DNA of 64,000 bases from positions 92,023,922 through 92,087,921 of the forward strand of contig CM072886.1 in the NCBI GenBank assembly GCA_037013685.1, read 5' to 3'. Each line of letters starts with the position of its first letter. Within the stretch, counting starts at the first letter, position 1. Origin of the DNA: Acridotheres tristis (Eukaryota; Chordata; Aves; Passeriformes; Sturnidae). Shown piece after piece: positions 27,826 to 42,300 of this stretch. The notes beneath the pieces were generated by a model. It had not been told where the DNA came from. It did not search any database and saw only the letters and a program-made list of their open reading frames with translations. Position numbers and translations under genes: made by a program.

Positions 27826-30800
27826 ACAACACTTGCTCTTCAAAGAACACCTTCAGAGGCTTCAGTTATTCAGATATTCTGATTTTCAGCAGGAGGAAGT
27901 GCTAGGCTTGTCTAGGTGGTTAATTGCAAGGTCCAGCAAGACATAATTTACAGCACTTTTTTAATTGCATCACAGTATTTGTCACATATATGGTATCAAA
28001 GTTGCTGGCACTGTTATTTTTTATTTTCTTCCTACAAGTTGATGATGTGTGAATAAAAGTGCTTCAGTGCTTTTAACACTGTCCAAGTCATGAAACAGAA
28101 CACAAAAATATTTTCAGCACATAAAATGAGGAAGGACCAGGAGCTGTTCATAAACATGTGCCTTTAATTTTGTTTCTGTCATACACTCCCCTAACACTTT
28201 ACAAGGTGATTTTACTCACAGAGTTAAATTGTTCAAAGGCACGCAACGAGATATCCAAGAGGAGGGAGGTGTATGTGCATTTCTCATGTTTGGTTCCTGC
28301 TTCAGGAGGGAGCTGCATTCCTCCTGTTGGAGCCTTCACTGACCTCCTGTCAAACCAAAGTTCCATAACCAAGGAAGAGAGTAAGGATTGAAGCATATTC
28401 CATAGATAAAAGTTAATAATGGACTACTTTTTACTGGAAATTTTTGACTCTATCCAAAACAGAAAAATTTTGGTTTCCTTCATAAAAAAAAATGTTGTGA
28501 ATTCTCATTTTATAGTGAAGAAAACATTTATTTTAAGTCAAATGAAATGTTTCACTTGGCCACAAATTACATTTTTCATATTTTTTTATTTGCCTAAGAA
28601 AAAAAAAGTTTCTTCAGACCAAGAAGACTTTTTCCCTCCAATATTGCAATGCAGCCAGCCAACTGAAAAGTCAGTTATGTGCATAGCTTTAGATAAAAGT
28701 AGCAACTTTTGGCTTTGCTGTGCTACAGAATGAAAAATGAGAGAGATTTCATTTTTCCTGCATGCAGGCAGAAAACAGCAATATGATTTTCCACTCTTTT
28801 AGCTGGGCCTTCTGACTCGGCAGAGAAATGCTCTCACATAAGCTGTGGCACAATCATCCCACAAGACACAGAAGTGACCTGCTTTCAGAGGGACGCATGA
28901 CACCAGCAGATCATCTGCTGGGAGGAAAAGGAGGCACAGGACAAGGGGAGACATTGACAGAAGCAGGCAAATGGAGACCAAATGGACGGAGTGTCTGTGA
29001 GAAGAGCAGCAGCAGGGGATGTGAGCCCAGCAGCAAAGGCAATTGTCTGGGATGGCCAGTGTATGACAAATCCCAGCATGAGCTCCTTTACTGGTTCCAG
29101 TTCTGTACTGTCACACTCATCTTGCTGATGCCCTCCTACTGGAGGGAGAGCTACCAGGCAACCCAAGGGCTCTGGCTCTGCAAAGATATGAATGTACCTA
29201 GAGTCCTTAGCACCACTCGCCTGGACACAGACCTGTAGCAGTAGAAGAGAAGTTGTGATACCAAAGTGGCTACTGGCAGACCCATTCCCAGAGAAAACTT
29301 GATGCTCTCTGCAAGATCTGGTATGCCAGAGTCCTGCTTACCTTCTAAGTAGATGTAGAGATTGCATCTACTGCTGGCTTTTTTTCCATCATGCAACTTT
29401 TCTTCTTCTGGAAGGTGGTTTGCATTCCTGAAATCCATCCAGGGTAGGCAAGCTGCTAATGAGAAAATTAGGTGTTAGGAATAAGGCTCCTGCATGCCCG
29501 TGGAGACACCCACCTGTTTAAGACACTGGATTCCATACTACTATCCAGTGGCTGACCTAGCACTGTGAGATGATGGAGTGGCATCCTTTTCAGAGGACAT
29601 GTATTCTTGCCTGGGCAGAAGCAAATTGTGGACACTTGGGCTCCTATTGCCACCTCCTGCCAGCTGTTATGCATAGATTCTCTAATTTCAGGTATATTGA
29701 CAGCAAAAATAATTGCAAGATGCAATCTGTTAACTTGTCAACATCACATTTCCTATCCATAGGTGTGACCTGAATGAACCTAGCCCTGGGCTAGCACAAC
29801 CTCCCTTGTGTGTGTGGCATGACATAGACAGTTGCCATAACTTCACCAGGGTGTCCAGAGTGGTTTACAGTCCACACATCTCTGCCTCAGGCAAGAATCA
29901 CACCATGCTTTGGGTAATTCATCCCAATTCAGACACTCCAGACACCACTGGGTGCACAGCCATAGCTGTAGCTGAGGACAGCCCTTTCCATGCAGTCTCC
30001 AGCACACACCTCCTCATTGCAGCAAGCTGTCCCCACCTCTTCTGATCACAAGTCATGGTGGAAATGCCCTCCTGTTCTGGCATCACTCTGAGAACTCTGC
30101 TTCCATGCAGCCAGGAGCAGCAGGAGCTCATCCTGCTGTGCTTTGTGTAGGCAGGAGCAAGGAGGAGGGATGGCAGGCATGCCATCAGGTGGGCATGCTA
30201 GCAGCAGGGAGCTTTCCTGCACCCAGACCCAGAGAGGTCCCACAGCTCACAGTAAAACACCCCACGGGCACTCCTGCTCTTGCCACCTTGAGATCATCAA
30301 GGCTGCACCCTCTATAAACCCAAGTGCCTGTACTGGATTGAGTGGGAACCAAGTGCAGCTCAGCATTCAGGCCCAGGCTAATTCTGCAGGGAATATATTT
30401 TCTTTTGAAGGTCCTGACAGAAGCCATAAGCCCCTGCTCTACCTCAGAGTATCTTCTCAGTGGCTGCAAGTGTTTTCCTCAGTGTTCAAAGATATCTTGG
30501 TTTTCCTTAACAGCTCTCTAAAGCATGAAAAGACCTCCCTGTCTTGAAACCTGAGAGGAGAAGACAAGACTCTTTCAGGCTGTGTTATGCTTCCTCAGGA
30601 ATCCAAATCCCTGAAGAGGTGATTTTTAAGCCAGTTCAAGACTTAATTTCTGAATTATGTTGTGTAAGGTACTCAAAACATAAAAATATCTCTCTAATGT
30701 GCCACTACAATGAGTAGGTAGAGTAAAATATTTGCAATAATTTATCAGGAGGCCAGTTGAGCTGATAAAGCCTGAGACAACTTATGAAAATACCTAAAAA

Positions 30801-33483
30801 GGAAAATTTATATTTTTTTCCAGTCATGGATATAATAAGCGTATTTTCCTAGGCACGGTCTGCAATTCCTGCCTCCCTATAAAATGAATGTGTTTCCCCA
30901 GTTAAGTGTATAGCACTAGCTGAAGTAAATGGGGTGTGTGTTTGCTTTGTTTTTCTTATTAAATATAGATTTGTGGTCAATCAGGAGTTGTAAAAATATT
31001 ACTGAGGTGGTTACAGCCAATAATATTTTCCTTTGATAATTTTATGGCCCTGTGGTCAAAACATGAGTGTCTGGAGTGTGAAAGGAAGCAGAATCTGATT
31101 CTGCATGCCATTACCAACTTGCTGGTAATTAAAAAACTGAAAAGTCAACAAAAAAGTGCAATGTATTCTCACTGTAGCTGTTGCTGCAGTAGTCACTGCC
31201 AGCCAGAGATTTGCAGGCTAAACCTCACCACTGGCACTGTTTTCCCTTCTCTTTCCCCCTTGTCCTCCCCTTATCCTTGCAATACCCAGTTTTTTCCCTG
31301 ACCTAGAAGAAGCCATCACCAGAGATGAATATCGTTTTACAAATATAATTTTTTCTATCATCTGCATCTGTCCAAGACAGGGAAATGCTATTTCACAACG
31401 AAAAATTTCTTGCCTAACAGGAGATTTCCCTCCCAACCCTTGGAGCACTGCCTGCCTTCATCCACCCCTCTGCTTTTTACCAAGCTGCTTCCCGTGTTCC
31501 CACCATGCCATGGCACTGCTGGAGCTGAGAGCCACCCACTGCCCCATCCTGGGGTGCTCCTGCCAGGGCCACCCACTCCCCACTGCCCTGACAATGCTCC
31601 AGCCCCATGGGGATAACCCTGGCCTTGGCTGATCTGTGACCAAGCTGCCCACTCCAGGCTGGCAGCATGAGCATGGAGAGTGTGGAAATGGGCTCTGCAC
31701 TGGTAATGAAAGAGCAGGAAGCACATCCACACGGGAAATAGCACAAGGGCTGCTCTTCTCCAGGGATGTCAGCAGAGAACAGGCAAAGGTCTGCAGGTGG
31801 GCTTTTCAGCTAAAGAAAAGGCAGAATAAAATGGGCACTACCCTTTAGGATATAGCAAAGCCAGTTATCTGAGACTGACAGTTCCCCTTTGTCCCCTGAC
31901 TACAAAAACTGATAGGCTGGAGCAGACTAGATGTGACAAAATGTTTAGAGCTGGAGAAACACAGTGATAGCCCAGCACCCTTTCCTTTCATCAGCTCTGT
32001 GACCACCATGTATAGCATCTGCAGTCTCATGCTCCAGGTTGTTAAAAATGGTTCATTTGTCTGAAATATGGAACTCTGAAGCTTCCAGAAAGAAAAATAC
32101 ACCTCAAAAATGACAGTTTTTTCCTCCCTATAATGACTTGAAGATGTTGCAGCACTGGCCCTAAGAAGGAATCCTCTCTCGTGAAGCACTGAGTGACCAG
32201 ACTTCACCAGTACTAATTTTTTAATCCTTTTTTGTTTCCTTACCAAGCAACAGCAACCAGTGAAGCAAAAGTGCTGCCACCTCCACCCAGCCATCCCACT
32301 ACTCTCTGACACTGCCTCTGCTCAAACACATTACAGATAGAGAGATGGATTCTTACCCTGGTAACTGCCTGAATGACATAAATTTCACCCCAACACCACA
32401 AAATGATCTTTTCTGCTGGTCTGAGAGTGGCCACTCCCAGAAGGTGGGCTCACAGAGGAGGGCTCTCCCCCCAGCCCCACTGAGTGCCCAGCCAACAGCT
32501 CCAGGGCACTGGGGCATTTCTGCCTCCCCCTCAATTTCTGAGCAGACTAAATCCTCTTCACTCCTGTTCAACAGAAGATAGGGTATGAACAACCATTCAC
32601 GAGGCAATTTGTCTCTGCCATAATTAAGGACTGCATATACTTATTAGATTACATATAATACATAACAATATGTGCATGAATACGTGGTATTAAAAAGAAA
32701 CAAAAGAATTTAGTCCTGCCTGAGCATCTTTATGCAGTGTCTGAACACAACATTTTGAAATATAAAGGTACAAAGCTTTTCTTTTTTTCTTTTTCCTGGG
32801 GGAGAGGATGAGGCAATAATTATATTCCCCATCTTTTTTATCTTTTCGTTTTCCAGAAAGAATGTATTAAAAAAAAAAGGAGGAAAAAAAGTGCCAGCAT
32901 CGTTTCCTCCCACACACTTTTTCTGTTTTTACCTCTTCAGAATTTTGGTGGAAATAAAATAGGATCCAATTATAAAATTGAGAGAAAAAATTGATTTGTC
33001 AATTGAAAAAAATGTTAACACTTGTAGAAAATTATATAGGCATTTTCTATTTCACATTTTTTATGAAAACTCAGGACATTCTGAAGAAGTTGAAATGTTA
33101 TTCTGAAGTATTTCAATTTTGTCAGCTCACTATTTTTCAACAAACACATTTTCAGTCAAAAATTGTCAATCTCCTTTTCTTCTCAGATCCTTTTGCGACT
33201 ACCTCTCATCATCTCCTTACACCATCATATGGCAGCTTCTGGGCCCACAGTAAAGATCATCTACCTGCTAGCAATTTTCAGCTAATTGGGTCTTTTTCCT
33301 CCTGCACCCTACAGCAAAGGCAAGAGAGAGAGCAAGACCCTCTTACTCCACCCAGCATCTCCCCTGGTCACCTTTCTGGACCCTGCTTTTGCAAAGGCAT
33401 TTTGTGGATAGGCAGAGGTGACCTGAGACACGTGACAGATTGCTTTCTTCAGCAATTATGGAAACATCTCTTTTGATGGGGAT

Positions 33484-33568
33484 TTTTTTTGCGGTTTTTT
33501 TTTCCCTATTTTTTCTGGTTTTGGGTTTTGTTGGTTTTTTTGTTGTTTTGGTTTTTTTTTTTTTCCCC
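33484..33568 (+). repeat. T-rich / GTTTT low-complexity tract
   Basis: Long T runs interrupted by single G or GG, with GTTTT-like units. The complementary strand gives a spurious Lys/Thr/Pro-rich frame. Confidence 0.85.
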
Positions 33569-34765
33569 AAAGCACAAATATGGATTTATCTGGATGGGAA
33601 TATGTTCCAGAAATTAAATGATGTCTCATCGTGAGGGTAAGAGGGGGAGCATGCACTAGATTAGTTAATAGGTCTCCCATCTGTACTGTCTATGATATGA
33701 TGATAAGCATACCTAGAAACACAGGAAACGATTCACAAAAGCAATCAGATAATGAGGAATATTATTCTCAGAAGGTCCTTCCTGTGTTTGAACAGGGGGA
33801 ACAAATTAAAAGCTCAGGTTGTGTGGTAGCTTGGAAATAGTGCACATGGTGACTAAGACTCTTATCAGAGGCAGCACTGAAATAACATTTTCTGCTAAAG
33901 AGCTTGAAGAAATATGTTACAAAATTATTAATAATGCATTAAAATTTGCAAAAGCATGAAGGCAGCGATAGTTGAGCTGTGTACTCGCAGCGTTTGAGTG
34001 GAAAGGCAGAAGTGCTTATAAGGCACAGACAAGGAGGTGGTTTCCAGTTAAAATTGCTCACAATGTTAAAAATGAGGGTAGTAATAGATCTTGGTAGTAT
34101 TGTGCTAGAAAAATACAACACAGCTCAAGAAAAAAGAGCATACCCTTCTTGAGAAGCAGAGATCCAGCTTGGTCCTGGCTGCACTAGAGCAGCAGCAGCA
34201 ATCAGCCCCAGAGACCTGATGCCCTCAGTGGCCACTTTTGGAAGTCTCGTGCAGTGGGCAGGAGTGGTAACACCCCTCAGGGCAGCCTTTCAGACAGGGT
34301 CCTGAAAAACGTCCCATCAGCCAGGCTGCAGTGTTGGCTTTGTAAACTCCAGGGAGGGATGCAGTGATGTGATGCAGGCTGGCAATGTGTGCCAGGAATG
34401 CCCATAAAGGAGATGTTAAGCAGCTGCTCATAGTGTGCTCCATGGAGGACAGAGACTGGCCACACCAGGGTGCAAATCCAATCCCCAAAGCACTGATATC
34501 CCAAGGCTAAGGTTTGCTAGTGAACTCTCTTCTTTTAGAAAGTACCACCTCTGCTTGGTCAGACATTGAGGCTCCTGTTCAGACTGATATGCTCATAATT
34601 TTGGTGTCCATTTCTGTCCAAGCCAGCATCTTCTTCCCCTGGCATAATTTCAGTGAATTATTTATGCTTAACACACATGTGTGCTCCAGGCCTAAGAGAG
34701 ACCACTTTACAGTTAGCCAGGCAGAGCTGTATGCATCTAACACTTTATTATAACACAAGTTAGAT

Positions 34766-34837
<72 letters not shown>
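34766..34837 (+). repeat. (ATT)n trinucleotide microsatellite
   Basis: About 24 ATT units with a single C interruption near 34793. It is the longest pure microsatellite in the window and is likely to vary in length between individuals. Confidence 0.97.
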
Positions 34838-34838
<1 letters not shown>

Positions 34839-35729
34839 ATAAATATTAGGGCTTTTGGCCTCCTTTGATTTTGTGGAGACTGGGAAAACAGACACTTTTG
34901 AAAAGCCTGCACCTTTAAAAAGTTAATCATCATGCTTTATTAATAAATATGTAGGTACTCCACTGGAATCTTCATTGAGTATCATTCCCTCTCATTCTTG
35001 GTTCACTCTGACATGACTTGAAAAGTATGTGCTGTTTGCCAAAGATTTCTTTTTCAATGTCATAATTCCAGCCACGGGATAATATTGATCCATGGGAAAA
35101 GGATAGGTGACCTGCCAGAAGACTGAATAACTAAAAAGTGCCTTTAAATTAGACAAAAGCCTTTTTGCTTTCACTTTAAAAAAAAAAATTTAAAAAAGGA
35201 AGAAACCCACACTGCTTCCCAGGTATGATCCAGATCTGTTATATACAACAAAGTTGTTCAGTATAAATCTTTATTTCATATTTCAGAAGAAATGCGATAG
35301 AAAACCCATTCTAACAATAAATGCTAGTCACCTGAGGTCTATAGCTTGTTTTGCAGCTCAGAAAAAAAAGCCTCTGTTCACCGTTGGCCAACCGAGTTAC
35401 ATTTTCTGCTATTATTAATGCATTGCAAGGGTTTTTTTCATATCAATTTGAAATTATACATCTGGGAAATCCCAGTACAACGGCAGTCAATGCTTTGTTT
35501 CTCTGTGTGGCCCTTTGCAATTACTAGAATGTGCAAATATAATTTAGCGCAGGTAAAATTCAATCAGTCACCCCAAGCACAAAGAAATCTCCATCTCCCA
35601 GAAAAAACCCAGAGAGTGTTTCCCTGCAAATGGCACAAGGGAGCTGTAAGAGTTTCTAAAACAAATTTATTAGAATATTTAAATTCAAGTTGTAATGGGA
35701 AATTTAGCTCGATAGGTGAGGTGGTGGCA

Positions 35730-36060
35730 GGCTGAAACCCAGGCGAGGCAGGCAGGAGCTTTCGGGGCTGTGCTCTCGCTCGAGTTACAGCCCCAGTTCT
35801 GCTTGCAGGAGGTGACTGCAACCCCAGGCAGGCAGGCTGCCCTCCCAAAAAGCAAACCCCAGGGGTGCAAAGGAGGGCTGAGGGATGAAGGGGATGCTGA
35901 GGAGCGAGGGCAGAGGTGCAGCTCTCTTGTGGTGGCACCAGAGGAGGCAGGAGATGTGGTTCTCAGCCAAGCTCCACACACAGCCTGTGACCACGGGGCA
36001 CCACCTGCCCCACTGTGGGTGCTTGGGGGGCCACATGCCAGGCTTGCAAAACGCAGGCCC
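35730..36060. other. GC-rich block
   Basis: This short stretch is clearly richer in G and C than its neighbours, with AGGCAGGC and CAGGAG-type words and CpGs clustered at about 35740-35785. Long frames on both strands (a 198-codon plus-strand frame at 35716-36312, and minus-strand frames over the same bases) follow from the scarcity of AT-rich stop codons. No domain is present, so I do not call a gene. Confidence 0.6.
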
Positions 36061-36330
36061 AGGAGAGAACAGCTCCATAGCTTTTTAAATTATGCCGTAA
36101 TTAGGAGGTATAGCTTTAAAAAGAGGAAATTAGGGAGAAGGAGAAAATGCCACTTTTTTTGGACTGCCATATTTATGCTTCTCAAGCAACTCCAGTACCA
36201 TAACGTTTTGTTTTTGTCAAGCAGCAAAGGCTGCCCTTCACCTCCCGCTATGTTCAGTGGGAGCTGTGTCATTGCCTTCAAAGGAATCAGGATCAGGCCT
36301 CCAACGCGTTAATAAGCAACAAGAATTATG
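36061..36330. promoter_or_regulatory. Candidate regulatory element beside the GC-rich block (weak)
   Basis: AT-rich, repeat-free sequence with a few retained CpGs (GCCGTAATTAGG, CCATAACG, CAACGCGTTAATAAG) and homeodomain-like TAATTA words at about 36090-36110. The appearance is enhancer-like, but the support is only compositional. Confidence 0.2.
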
Positions 36331-39300
36331 GAAAAAATTGCATTTAATGTGAAGTCAGGCTGCCTGCAGTGATCGTACTGCACAGCCTGTCACAGATTGC
36401 TTTGTGCTGGAAACCTACAGCATGGACTGATCCGTGGATGAGACAACCACAAGACATTTCCGCTTGGCAGGAATATGGAGGGAGAAGATGAGAGACAAGT
36501 CAGCAGCATCTAAGTGCATATGTGGATGGCTGGAAAACTCCAGATACATACAGCTCCACTTCTGACGTTCTGAGAGCACTGCAGACGTGGTGTGGAAGAA
36601 ACAGCCTTTGCACTTCCTGAGCAATTGTGACCTCCTTCCCAATAAAAAGGACCTGTTCCGCTCTTGTACATCTAAAATGCCAAAGTTCTAAAAGCACACA
36701 CTCCAGCATTAAGAAAGCACCCTTCTGCAAGTACTTTGGAAAAGAAAGTATAACAGTTTTCTTAGTCACTTCCCTCTGAAAAAAGCATTCCTGCCAATCT
36801 TCTAGAAGAATGAATCAACAGAGGAACACAGTACTCCAAAACACCTCCAAGCATACAAAAAATGGGTTGGGGGATTGTGTCTAAGATGACTCCCATGCTG
36901 ACTCTTTGTCTATGAGACTCGTCTTACTGAGAAGGCTCAGGCCTTTCTTCATGTCTTTGTAAGCACAAATGAAGCTGTGGTCCTGCTGCAGCATACAGCA
37001 GAGCATTAGGGTGGCATTAAAGCTGGAAAGTGTTCAGCCAGTGTGAGAGCAAGGGCAGCTTTTGCTTGTTGTGAATAGGAAAGAATGAGAAACTGATGAA
37101 TTTCCCAGAAATAAACAGCAGAGCTGAGGGATAGCCCAATTTACTCATTCCCTAACCCATGATTGCACCTGAACATGTCCTTCTACCCATAGCAGGGAGC
37201 AAGGTTATTTCTGTGATCCTGCATCACCATCATTGAGCTGTTTTCCATTCATCTGTCTCATAGGTCACCTGCACACTGTGGCAACTGGTTTTCTTCATAG
37301 AATGGGTGGCTTTGAAAAACAATCTTTGTGGCCCCTAACCAATTGTGGACAATGTTTTCACAACCCTTCTGATCAAAAATGTGCCTACTTTCCTACCCAC
37401 TCATATTTCTGCTGCTCTGATCTTCACCTTTGGACTCAGTCTTTGCCTCCTTTTGCTCCTACAAAGGAGCAAAGCAAAGCCATTTCCTGGAAGTTCCTCC
37501 CTTCTTCCTTCTAAATCACTCAGTTACGTCCTGTTTTTATATCTTGCCCTAAACCTTTCCTTTGGATTATAACTTACAACTGACTGTGTAAAACAACATC
37601 AATATTGTAGCAGCTACTTTGGAGCTGCAGTGATGGAGCTCTCTAAATATGCATATTAAAATCTTATGGAATTTCAGGGGGGTGAGGGTAGGAAGTGCCA
37701 TGAACATCCAGGTGTTGATGACTAAATTGTTTTCAAATTTTTTTTCTTTTTTTTTTTTTTTTTAATTTCCAACTGGCCTGGAAATAGCAAAATGTAAAAA
37801 AAGTGCCTACGGTTGTTTTGAAAAGCTCCCATGTTGCTACAACCCCTGCTTACCTTATGGATTGCTTTAATTCGGGGTATGACATTGCTCCTGGCATATG
37901 CTGAGTGGTTGCACCCCCACCTCTACATTAAAAAACAGTGTTTCCTCTGGAAGTTAAAACATCCTGAGGAAGAGAAAGGAAAGCAAGAGGATTTATCAGA
38001 CAGTGCCTGACACATCGTAAAGATGCAGCATTGTTATCAGGTATCATTCTAACACACTCGCTGCTCTACACCACTCAAAATTTTATGACCACAAAAACAA
38101 CCCACACATACATGCCAAAGTGTGACTAGCCGAAGACAGCTCTCAGCATGTTAGCTTCATTTCGCTCAAGAGACAAACAAGAGATCACAGATGAAACTGC
38201 CTCCACCACACTGATGTGAGCAGTAATGTAGGGTTTTGTCAGGGAGTCAATGCAGCTACCAGACCAAGCACTTTCTTTTCGTGGCTTATAGTACCTGTAA
38301 AGCCTTCTGCTTAAAAGCCAATCAAATAAGATACCAAGTCACTTAGTTGCTTCCTAGAGACACATAACAAAAGCAGTCACTGTATGAATAGTTGATGCAA
38401 ATATTTTGTTCACAGTTAATTCAGAATGAATAACACAGAATCATATGGTTACTTCCTTGCTCAGGTACAGCAAGATCTATAATGCATAAAATTGATGTTA
38501 AATGCATAAAATCTCCTGCTTGGAGCATCAAAACATAGTCATGGCCTTGAATGCTGATGTTAAATCTGAAACATATTCCACATACCACACGGACTGCAGC
38601 TAACATTAACAGCTTTCCATTGTAACAGCTACATTGCTGTAATTGGGCAGACACTGGCTGGGGATTTCTTCAGAGACCTATTTTTCAATTAAAGTTTAAT
38701 TTTCAAGTAAAAGGGTTTATACAGAATGAGATCGTGTGCACACCTCGTTGTTGCACTGTTTCAGAGCATGTGATTTCTGGATTTATTATGGACAGAACAG
38801 TGTAGGGCGTGAAAGGAAAAGCAAAAAGAAATAAAGGCAAGATGATGCTTTCCAAAATCCTCTCCAGGTTCAGGATGAAACAGATATCCTGGTCAGCAAT
38901 TGCAGATGTGTGGTCAGCTTGTCTAGTGTACCACGAGTTGTCTTAGCAAGGAGAAACACATTCTGCACTATTTTCTTCCTGAGTGAAGACAAACAGGAAA
39001 AAAACAACCACCAGGGAAACAAGAAAGGTATTAGTCAAGGAAGCTGAAAATTGCTCTTCTAGGAGGTCAGTCTTACTGCAGCATGGGTTTAGGCTCCCTA
39101 ACTGCTCACTACCTGACCCCTCCGCTACTACTATACATCTGCTTGGGGCTACTGACAGGAATAACCCCATAAGATAAGCAAACTCCAAGTGTCCTGTGAA
39201 TCCCTGCTGTAACTCCTGCTGTTCTGCTCTCCCCATACCTGCAGGCACCACTGCAGGGTCCCTTTGGTGGAGTTCAGGTGAATGAAGGACGACAACTCTC

Positions 39301-42300
39301 CTCTCTGGGTCCAGACAGCCACTCCCAAGCATCGCAGGGAAAATCCATTTCTGCTTCTTGGTGTTTAACAGTTAAACCAGCTGAATTTGAAGATCTAGGA
39401 AATGAGGAGGATGAGATAACTACATTTGTGAGAACATGTGTTTTGAATCCAAACCATTTCCCCAAGTGTATTAACATGAATTACCAGGAGATTGTCTGAG
39501 GATTTATATGTGTAGTATTCCAAAAGAAAAGAAAAAAGAGCTGGAGCAGGAATAGTCAGTTTTAAATTAAGATAAATTACTCCAAGTTTCATTTTAAAAT
39601 ATACTCATGTCCATTGTTTATGATCCTAGAGTTCAAAATGCTGAACGTGTCTGCCGAGAGGATATATACCTCCTTTGCAAAACTCTGCTCCAGTTGTTTG
39701 AAAGACAGCCTGATAACATCACAAGGAAAAACAAAAGGGTGGGGAGAGAAAAGGAAAGAAAGAAAGTGGTAGAGAAAGAGAGGGAGTGAGAATACACAGC
39801 ATTATTGACAATTGCTAATCTTAGGGGGGAGGGTGGTTTCAAAAGTTTTAGGCATCAACTACAAATTAAATTTTGCCAAGATGAACCAGAGTATAGTCCC
39901 TCTCCATTTACATAATCAAATAAAGGTAAGATTCAGCAGCATGAATACTCGACCTGCCAGTAAACTGTTTGTTTCGTAGAAATAGAGAGAGAAAAAAATT
40001 TCTCTAGCAAGTTAGCTCTTTCTCATACAGTTCATATTATACATGGCAGAGACAGAAGACATAAAATTTGCTACAATATATTAGTTTGATAACATTGTAG
40101 AGGGTTTCTCATCAAAATACAGAGATGGGGAATTATAGTTCCAAGGCCTAATTTAATAACAAAGTATGCTGTTGTTAAAACCATTTTTTGCCTGCTCTCT
40201 ATAAGCAATGTGTGCATTGTATGAAGAATATGGGAAGAAAAATGGAAGAATTATGCAGACAAATACTGGTATGTGGCCAGAGCTTAGGAAAACATGTATC
40301 TGCCTCTCAGTGTCCTTATTGCCCATAAAAGAACATTTCACACGGTCAACAGCTCAAATTTATGTGGACCCTTAGGGGTAAATTTTCAGTAGTGAATAGA
40401 ACTCACATACGCAATTGCGTTATTGTTAATGGGAGTTCTGTGGCTACTTCTTCCACTCAGTGCTAAACATGGTGCCCCTTCCTGTAGAAAGCTAACTATC
40501 TACAGACCACTCCAGCTCCCACTCTTGTTCTTGTCCTCCATCAGCAGCCTCAGAGGAGCAATGCAGAGTGGCCCAGAAAGCCACTTGAGGCTTCTCCTCA
40601 CACCCTGCTGCTGACATCCACTGAGAGGGCATGTCCCTCCCCGCACCATAAGGACTGCACGATATCTGTGATGCTCTTGTCCTTTCTCCATTGCTGACTG
40701 CAGGTGAGTCTTCCCCTGGCTTCTCTCCCTGCCCAGAAATGTGCCATTGTCTCTGCTGTGGCTTAAGTACTGGTGACCTTCCAGAGGTTTAGCACATCTT
40801 TGTGCCCCCCTTTTCCCTTGGGTGTAACCAATAAAAGGGAAGGTCTTGACTCCACTGATTTTTCTGGCTTTTTCTTGAAGACTGTTTCCTGTTCTTACCC
40901 CCTTGCTGTCCCTCTGGAGATGCCGGCTGTACTGCATCCAAATAACCATCTGGTCATGACTCCAGCACGATGAACCGAGACCAGTGAAGGAGCATTATGA
41001 CTTGAAACAATAGTTTGAAAGTAGGTAGCCAACAAATGCCTGACAATAACTGTGAGACTTTGAAAAGAGGATTGATTTTCTTCACTGCAACTAAGCTTTA
41101 GGGTGACATCTTAAAACTTTTTTCAGCAAATCTAAGGGCTAGAAACTTCACTTACACGTATGTCATCCCTAATCACCTGGCTACAGGCACTGATTCATGT
41201 AGGACATGAATAACAATGCCAGGTATTGCAAATTTTGCAATGAAATTGTGACAGTCAACAAAACCAGAAGTTGCTGTGCACTAACAAGGCACTTTGCTCT
41301 GACAGCTTGAACATCCACAAGAACTTTGTTGCTGTTGTTCACACACCATCTATATTAATACACCCGTGCTTGGTTACAGGTCTGGATGTGCAGCTGCCCA
41401 CTCTGGCCAGGAGCACACCCACCCAGCCAGCCTGTTGTTCTGTCACACCCTGCCCTGATGTGGACTTGAGAGGGCTCCAATGCTTGGGTTGCTGACGGGC
41501 ATAGTTGAAGTCCACTGGTGCCAGGCTGATGGTCATTGTGTTTCCAGTGGTGAGGTCAGGTGTTCTGTTCTGGTTTCTGATTCTGTAAAATGGAGCAGCG
41601 ATTTCTTTATACTTGGTCACAATACCATATAGCATTTAAAATCAAGGAGGATGCTGTGAACATCCAGTCAATCTTAGAATCTTATTATTTATCTGCAAAG
41701 AAGTGCAAAAAGTCAGCAATGCTGAAAGTGCTCTTCCCTCTCAAGACTGGTTGAACATCATTTGTGAATGGACTGCATCCATGGAGAAGAAACATGTACT
41801 ACACACAGATGTGAGTACACAGACTCTTCCCTGTGAAGTAATGAGAATCCACATAACATCAAGAAAGTCGCACATGGAGATAAACACATAGCCAAGGACA
41901 TAACGATATTCCTGGTAATTTCTGTAGGATCATCCTTATAACCTGCATCACAGAGACCTCCTGCTCGATGGAGGAAGAGTTTCACAATCAAGACTCCTGT
42001 CCATTTTTTTTGCAGCACTGGCTAGAGATAAGGTACCAATTTTATTTGCCACCATTTAATTCCTTTCTTTTTAATTAGATGTGTTATGTATCCAGAATCT
42101 TATTTGGGATTGGTCTCACAGCCCATCATATTTCTTAAACTATGATAGGACAATTGACCGTTAATTCAAAGCAGTGCTAATAATGGTCACCACAGCTACT
42201 AGGAGAAACAAATGGGAAGGCTGTTGAAAGGCCTCTCCACTTTTAACCCCCTTGATACAAATTTAGATTGAAGTCAGACAAACAAAACCTCAATATCTCA

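Larger units (their letters stand above)
27638..35729. other. Intergenic sequence, no gene seen
   Basis: No supportable gene. GC content rises at about 29900-30300 and 31450-31650, which lengthens chance frames on both strands (for example 30143-30547, and 31388-31744 on the minus strand). None has a domain. Simple repeats at 33484-33568 and 34766-34837 are listed separately. Confidence 0.65.

Noticed and set aside
35716..36312. 198-codon plus-strand open frame, the longest outside TSHZ1
   Set aside because: It sits on the GC-rich block, where stop codons are rare. Competing long frames occur on the other strand, there is no domain, and the composition changes abruptly when it leaves the block.
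40500..40949. 149-codon minus-strand frame
   Set aside because: No domain, no splice context and an overlapping frame on the plus strand.
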